A stretch of 26,653 bases of DNA, from positions 1-26,653 of the forward strand of contig CAJURN010000032.1 of the NCBI GenBank assembly GCA_910589055.1, written 5' to 3'. Source of the DNA: an uncultured Muribaculaceae bacterium (GTDB taxonomy: Bacteria; Bacteroidota; Bacteroidia; Bacteroidales; Muribaculaceae). The notes under the pieces were generated by a model that did not search any database, was not told where the DNA came from, and saw nothing but the letters and a program-made list of their open reading frames with translations. The position numbers and the translations under genes are program-made. Below, one piece after another: positions 22,415 to 26,653 of the stretch (the stretch's first letter is position 1; each line of letters starts with the position of its first letter).

Positions 22415-24841
22415 ATGAATATTAGAAGTTTATACTTGTTTGCTGCGTTGATGGTGTCGGTGGCGTTTCAGGCTCCGGCTGCGAAATGGTTTGTCAAAGT
22501 CGACGGCAGCAGCACTACGGCAGGGACAACATGGCCCGGTGCGTGGAATCTTGACACATTCCTGGCTCGGCTCGCCGACGGAAGTATTGCCGATGGCGAT
22601 GATGTTTTCTTTGCCGGTGGAGTTTATCGCTCGGATGCGGTCACAATGGTACGAATCAATCGTAAGTGCATTGGCCTGCACGGAGGTTATTCGCCCGATC
22701 TGCGCGTCAATATGACTCCGGAATTGGATTATCCAACTGAAACCCCGACAATTTTTGTGGGCGATTCCAACGGCAGCGGCAAAGCCGATGATTACGATGT
22801 GCGTAACTTTTTCTACATTGACGGAAGCGACTTCCCCACGTCGGAACGGAACATACTCATCGAGGGTTTCACTCTCACCGGCGCTTACTACGAAGGTTCC
22901 GACCCGGCCGAATGTGGTGCCGTTTGTGTCAATCTCGCGCAAGGGGTGACGCTGCGCCACTGCATATTAAGCGGCAACAGCGCCCGATATGACGGTGGTG
23001 CGGCTCTTACGGTCAACGGCTCCACGGTGCATGTAGCCGATTGTATCTTCACGGGCAACACCGCCGCCTGTTCGGGAGCGGCCATCCGCGCGGTAAGTGC
23101 CGTCTCGTCGACCGGTGACTCATTCGATCCGATTGTGGTTGTAGAGCGGTCGCTGTTGGAGGGTAACAAGCTCACAGCTAATGACATCTATCCCGACGGC
23201 GATGCTCCGGAAGTGCTTTACAATGGAATCGTGTTGCCGTCGGTGTGGCCTCCGAAAAATATGTCGCCACAGTCGCGCGAGCCTATGCCTGTGCCGTATC
23301 TCGAAGCGGAGAATATTCCGGCGGTTATTCCCGTTAATGTGGGACGTCAGCTCTTCGTCGACGATTTCCTTATCGGGAATCTTGACGGGGTGGAGCGCCG
23401 TTGGTATCAGGCGCGAAAATACTCGGCCAATCCGGTACTGAAAGTCGAGACGGAGCTTGAAAAATATGCCTCCGGAAATCCCGGCGCCGCCCCTAAAGAC
23501 GGCGGTGTATATTGGGATGATGCCGAAGGTGTGTTCAAGATGTGGTATGAAGCCGGGTGGCTCAATACCCAGGCTTATGCCACGAGTCGGGACGGCTTGA
23601 AGTGGGATCGCCCGACGCTCGGAGTGGGTGTGCTCAATCAGATTCTTCCAGGATATGCACCCAATTCGTCGGGGGTGGTTGTCGACTACGACGCTCCGGC
23701 CTATGAGCGTTATAAGATCTATTTCCGTCCGCCGAACGCTGAGTCTCCCGACAGCCGCGGGTTTGCAGCGATTTCAGCCGATGGCATCCATTGGAACAAC
23801 ATCGTGCGCTCGGGTGCGTCCGGCGATCGTTCGACAATGTTCTACAATCCTTTCCGCCGCAAATATGTGTTCAGCCTGCGCAACGGCGGAGGACTCTCTC
23901 CGGCTCCTTACGGGCGCAACCGCTTCTACCGCGAGTGCTCGGATTTCCTTTCGGGAGCCGATTGGTCGGTACGCAACGTGGTGTATTGGTGCGGAGCCGA
24001 CAATCTTGACGAACCTGACCCTGAGGTCGGCATCATGCCCGAACTTTACAATGTAAATGCCGTGGCTTACGAGAGCGTGATGCTCGGGATGATGCAGATT
24101 TTCCTCGGTCCACAGAACGAGGACTGCAAAGCACAGGGTATACCCAAGCGTACCGACCTGAAAGTGGCTTTCAGCCGCGATGGTTTTCACTGGTCGCGTC
24201 CGGACGACCGGCGGTCGTTCATCCCTTCGTCGGGGGGCTCGGCCTGGGACAAGGGCTATGTACAGTCGGTAGGCGGAATATGTTCGGTTGTCGGCGACCA
24301 ACTGCGATTCTATTACATCGGCTTCCGTGGCGATGAGACGCGTCCCGGCACAGGTTATGGCATGCACGCCAACAGCGGCACCGGTATTGCCGTGCTTCGC
24401 CGCGATGGCTTTTGCTCGCTGTCGGCCGAAGGAAGTGAGTCCGGAGTGGTGACGACACGTCCGGTTTCATTCGATGGCTCATATCTTTTCGTCAATGCCG
24501 ATTGCGGAACCGGAGGTTCGCTCCGAGCCGAATTGCTCGACGCCGACGGAAGTGTGCTCGACGGCTTTTCCGCGGACGATTGTGTACCCATGACGGGCGA
24601 CTCCACCATCTACCGCATGACATGGAAGAACCGTTCCGACCTATCGGCATACAGCGGTCAGGCAGTGCGCCTGCGTTTCGTCATCGACAATGCCGATCTG
24701 TACTCTTTCTGGATAAGTACGTCGGAGGCAGGCGAAAGCCGCGGTTATGTCGGAGGCGGAGGCCCAGGCTACAAGACCAACCTCGACACGGAGGGGCTTG
24801 ACGCCTACCGTGCCGCCGACTCTTACCCTCCTTTAAATTGA
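22415..24841 (+). CDS. Chimeric secreted protein: beta-helix fragment fused to beta-propeller glycosidase-like domain
   Basis: The gene encodes 808 residues. The signal peptide runs to about residue 22 (FQAPA/AKW). Residues 24-265 are a right-handed parallel beta-helix segment nearly collinear with the N-terminus of the next gene: WFVKVD, GTTW, LHGGYSPDL, ILIEGFTLTGAYY, LRHCILSGNSA, VVVERSLLEGN. At residue 266 (nt 23210) it switches to EVLYNGIVLPSVWPP and is thereafter a paralogue of the protein at 17867-19573: GRQLFVDDFLIGN, GVFKMWYEAGWLN, SADGIHW, CGADNLDEPDP, SRDGFHW, AWDKGYVQSVGGIC, and the C-terminal beta-sandwich to YSFWIS. The switch falls exactly where the mature part of that paralogue begins. 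No T9SS-type tail is present. I start at the ATG at 22415, not the TTG at 22397 that overlaps the MFS stop. The helix part probably serves glycan binding or surface display. Confidence 0.8.
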   Translation: MNIRSLYLFAALMVSVAFQAPAAKWFVKVDGSSTTAGTTWPGAWNLDTFLARLADGSIADGDDVFFAGGVYRSDAVTMVRINRKCIGLHGGYSPDLRVNMTPELDYPTETPTIFVGDSNGSGKADDYDVRNFFYIDGSDFPTSERNILIEGFTLTGAYYEGSDPAECGAVCVNLAQGVTLRHCILSGNSARYDGGAALTVNGSTVHVADCIFTGNTAACSGAAIRAVSAVSSTGDSFDPIVVVERSLLEGNKLTANDIYPDGDAPEVLYNGIVLPSVWPPKNMSPQSREPMPVPYLEAENIPAVIPVNVGRQLFVDDFLIGNLDGVERRWYQARKYSANPVLKVETELEKYASGNPGAAPKDGGVYWDDAEGVFKMWYEAGWLNTQAYATSRDGLKWDRPTLGVGVLNQILPGYAPNSSGVVVDYDAPAYERYKIYFRPPNAESPDSRGFAAISADGIHWNNIVRSGASGDRSTMFYNPFRRKYVFSLRNGGGLSPAPYGRNRFYRECSDFLSGADWSVRNVVYWCGADNLDEPDPEVGIMPELYNVNAVAYESVMLGMMQIFLGPQNEDCKAQGIPKRTDLKVAFSRDGFHWSRPDDRRSFIPSSGGSAWDKGYVQSVGGICSVVGDQLRFYYIGFRGDETRPGTGYGMHANSGTGIAVLRRDGFCSLSAEGSESGVVTTRPVSFDGSYLFVNADCGTGGSLRAELLDADGSVLDGFSADDCVPMTGDSTIYRMTWKNRSDLSAYSGQAVRLRFVIDNADLYSFWISTSEAGESRGYVGGGGPGYKTNLDTEGLDAYRAADSYPPLN

Positions 24842-24876
24842 ATTTGAAATAATCACCTTAATAATTCACCAATTTT

Positions 24877-26550
24877 ATGAAACACAATTCTTTTTTCGCC
24901 GCAGCGACCATGCTGGTGGCAAGTTCTCTCTCTGCTTCGGCCGCTTCATGGTTTGTGAAGGTCGACGCCCCTTCCGGCAATGACGGCACCACTTGGGAAA
25001 CCGCTTTCAATCTTGCCGACTGTATTACCAAGATGGCCGATATGTCAAAGGGCGACAATGTGTATTTTGCCGGAGGTACGTATTACTACCCCGAGAAACA
25101 GGCCAGCGGCAACGCGCTTGTGACAGGCCTGAAGATGCAGAACAATCCTGTCAATCTTCATGGCGGTTATCCTGCTGACCTTACCGGAACTACTGTGCCC
25201 GAACTGACCTATCCCACTACCACTCCGACTGTGCTCAACGGCGACCGCAACGGTAACGGAATCGCCGACGAAGGAGATATGCGCAACCTTATTTTCGTGC
25301 AGACAACAAAGGCCGAGACTTCGTTGCTTTCCAATCCTCAGAAAGTTCTTATCGAGGGATTTGTCCTCACCGGAGCTTATTACAACGGCACAAAGCTCAC
25401 CGAGTTAGGTGCGATAAATGTTGACATGACCCATCTTGTGACCGTCCGCAACTGCATCTTCCGCGGCAACAGAAGTGTCAATGCCGGAGCGGCTTTCTCA
25501 AACAGCGGTTCACAGACGCATTTCATTGATTGCATTTTCGAGGACAACGAAGGACAGTCGGCAGGTATTGCCGTCAATCAGTCGAAACGAGGCGATGCCG
25601 ACAGCTATTTCAAGCCCATGGCCGTGCTTGAGCGCTGCCTTATCACAGGCAACCGCGGAGTGGGCACAGGCAGTGTCGCCGGCGGCAGCGCAATCCGCCA
25701 GAATGCAGGCTCCATCTATATTCTCAACTCCACCATTACCGGCAACTCGGGATATAAGCAGGCCTCAATCCATATGAATGATGCCACCCAGCTTTATATC
25801 GCTTCATCGACAATCGCCGACAATGAGGTTGAACTTCCCGAGACAGGAAGTGCGATATATGCCACCGGAACTCCCAAAATCCGTGTAATCAATTCATATA
25901 TCCTCGGTTTGCAGAACTACGACGATGTGCCTGCAATCAATCTCGCTGACATGACAACAAAGGTATCGAATGTCCTTGTTTCCGATGGAGGAAACATCTT
26001 CGGATGCTGCAACTTCAGTGCAGCCGCAGATGGAGGTGAAGCCTTTGATAACAATTTTGCAAGCGATGTCATAATCACCGGTTATGACAATTACAGCGAC
26101 TCCAACACACCTTATTCCGTGTTTGGCCGTTCCGGACTTCAGGATAAGGGCGGATTCTCGAAAGTGCTTGTGCCGCAGGAGTTCACCCGCTACTATAACC
26201 GCTCCGATTTTGCCGGATTGGTTGTGGCCGAGTACAAATGTCCGGTGCAGGTGAGCGACGAGGTGGACCAGCGTGATGTAATGCGTCCTGCTGTGATTGC
26301 CGTAGGAGCTTACGATGCGGAAGGTACCGGCTCCGGAGTCGAGGCCGCTTCAGTGAAGTCTAAACTTGGCATATCCGCTATTGGCAATGGTCTTTACCGC
26401 CTTTCCGACGCGGCAGCATCAATCCGCGTGTATGACCTTTCGGGACGTCTGATGCTTTCCTCGGAGGGTGAGATTGTCAACCTCTGCTCCTTTGCCTCAG
26501 GTGTTTATATCGTGGAAGCCGACGGACTCACATGCAAGCTCGTCCGCTGA
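24877..26550 (+). CDS. Secreted right-handed beta-helix protein with T9SS-like sorting tail
   Basis: The gene encodes 557 residues with a signal peptide ending about residue 23 (SASA/ASW). Residues 25-400 form parallel beta-helix coils: VLIEGFVLTGAYYNG, VTVRNCIFRGNRS, THFIDCIFEDNEGQ, IYILNSTITGNSG, LYIASSTIADNEV, IRVINSYILG, like the choice-of-anchor Q / pectin-lyase-like group. DRNGNGIAD (123-131) has the spacing of an EF-hand-like calcium loop. The last 70 residues (SIRVYDLSGRLMLS, then ASGVYIVEADGLTCKLVR) match the T9SS type A sorting domain, predicting secretion and surface attachment. No catalytic residues of a named lyase family are evident, so a binding role or an unassigned lyase is equally possible. 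The gene lies 35 nt after the chimeric gene and ends the run of co-directional genes. Confidence 0.78.
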   Translation: MKHNSFFAAATMLVASSLSASAASWFVKVDAPSGNDGTTWETAFNLADCITKMADMSKGDNVYFAGGTYYYPEKQASGNALVTGLKMQNNPVNLHGGYPADLTGTTVPELTYPTTTPTVLNGDRNGNGIADEGDMRNLIFVQTTKAETSLLSNPQKVLIEGFVLTGAYYNGTKLTELGAINVDMTHLVTVRNCIFRGNRSVNAGAAFSNSGSQTHFIDCIFEDNEGQSAGIAVNQSKRGDADSYFKPMAVLERCLITGNRGVGTGSVAGGSAIRQNAGSIYILNSTITGNSGYKQASIHMNDATQLYIASSTIADNEVELPETGSAIYATGTPKIRVINSYILGLQNYDDVPAINLADMTTKVSNVLVSDGGNIFGCCNFSAAADGGEAFDNNFASDVIITGYDNYSDSNTPYSVFGRSGLQDKGGFSKVLVPQEFTRYYNRSDFAGLVVAEYKCPVQVSDEVDQRDVMRPAVIAVGAYDAEGTGSGVEAASVKSKLGISAIGNGLYRLSDAAASIRVYDLSGRLMLSSEGEIVNLCSFASGVYIVEADGLTCKLVR

Positions 26551-26574
26551 TGATTGAATAATATGATGAATACG

Positions 26575-26601
26575 GGCCGATTCCTCTTGCAGGACTCGGC
26601 C
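26575..26601 (+). terminator. Weak hairpin after the last gene
   Basis: GGCCGA (26575-26580) can pair with TCGGCC (26596-26601) over a 15-nt loop, 24 nt after the last stop codon. No T-run follows, so it is at best a weak terminator or an RNA 3'-end stabiliser. The remaining bases to the window end show nothing else. Confidence 0.3.
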
Positions 26602-26653
26602 GTGAATTCAAAATCGACATGCAACAATAGAGTCGATTAATAATTCTCCTCAC

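Noticed and set aside
26563..26640. Short ORF starting MMNTGRF after the last gene
   Set aside because: Only 25 codons, no ribosome-binding context or homology, and it overlaps the hairpin.

Overview
The window looks like a chromosomal segment of a gut Bacteroidales bacterium, most probably a Muribaculaceae-like genome. The evidence is a SusC/SusD pair, Bacteroidota-type promoter elements (TTTG / TAnnTTTG), lipoproteins with Bacteroidota lipoboxes, a type IX secretion (T9SS)-like C-terminal sorting tail, and moderately GC-rich coding sequence in the right two thirds. The family-level assignment is inference.

Region 1 (about 1-8400, minus strand) is a restriction/defence island. It has a MTase-like subunit (7026-8045), a 1342-residue GIY-YIG-like/helicase/N6-adenine methyltransferase polypeptide (2991-7019), a PDDEXK-like DUF4365-type protein (1312-2988), and the wreck of a YhcG/DUF1016 nuclease gene (273-1302) with one in-frame stop and one frameshift. 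The genes are 2-9 nt apart and read as one operon. The promoter candidate lies about 180 nt upstream of the first gene. The leader between them holds a three-codon ORF and two mutually exclusive long-range pairings, and a perfect 18-bp inverted repeat overlaps the -33 region. The distal part of the operon (1312 to about 3950) is clearly more AT-rich than the rest.

Region 2 (8373-10776, plus strand) carries a small HD-domain phosphohydrolase and a 509-residue helical-repeat protein of a Bacteroidota family without a visible DNA-binding domain. It sits directly before the sugar locus and may be its regulator.

Region 3 (10951-26550, plus strand) is a polysaccharide-utilisation operon: two PfkB ribokinases, SusC, SusD, a secreted beta-propeller glycosidase-like protein, a DapA/NanA-family aldolase, a YhcH-family anomerase-like lipoprotein, an MFS transporter, a chimeric beta-helix/propeller protein, and a beta-helix protein with a T9SS-like tail. 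Two ribokinases followed by SusC/SusD resemble the ribose-utilisation (rus) loci of Bacteroides. The aldolase, YhcH and MFS trio is the signature of ulosonic-acid (sialic acid/Kdo-type) catabolism.

Taken together, region 3 suggests a locus for a glycan or conjugate containing both a pentose such as ribose and a 2-keto-3-deoxy sugar acid. The hydrolytic step would be carried by propeller proteins whose specificity I cannot assign. The chimeric protein joins the mature part of one neighbour's paralogue to the N-terminal helix of the other neighbour.
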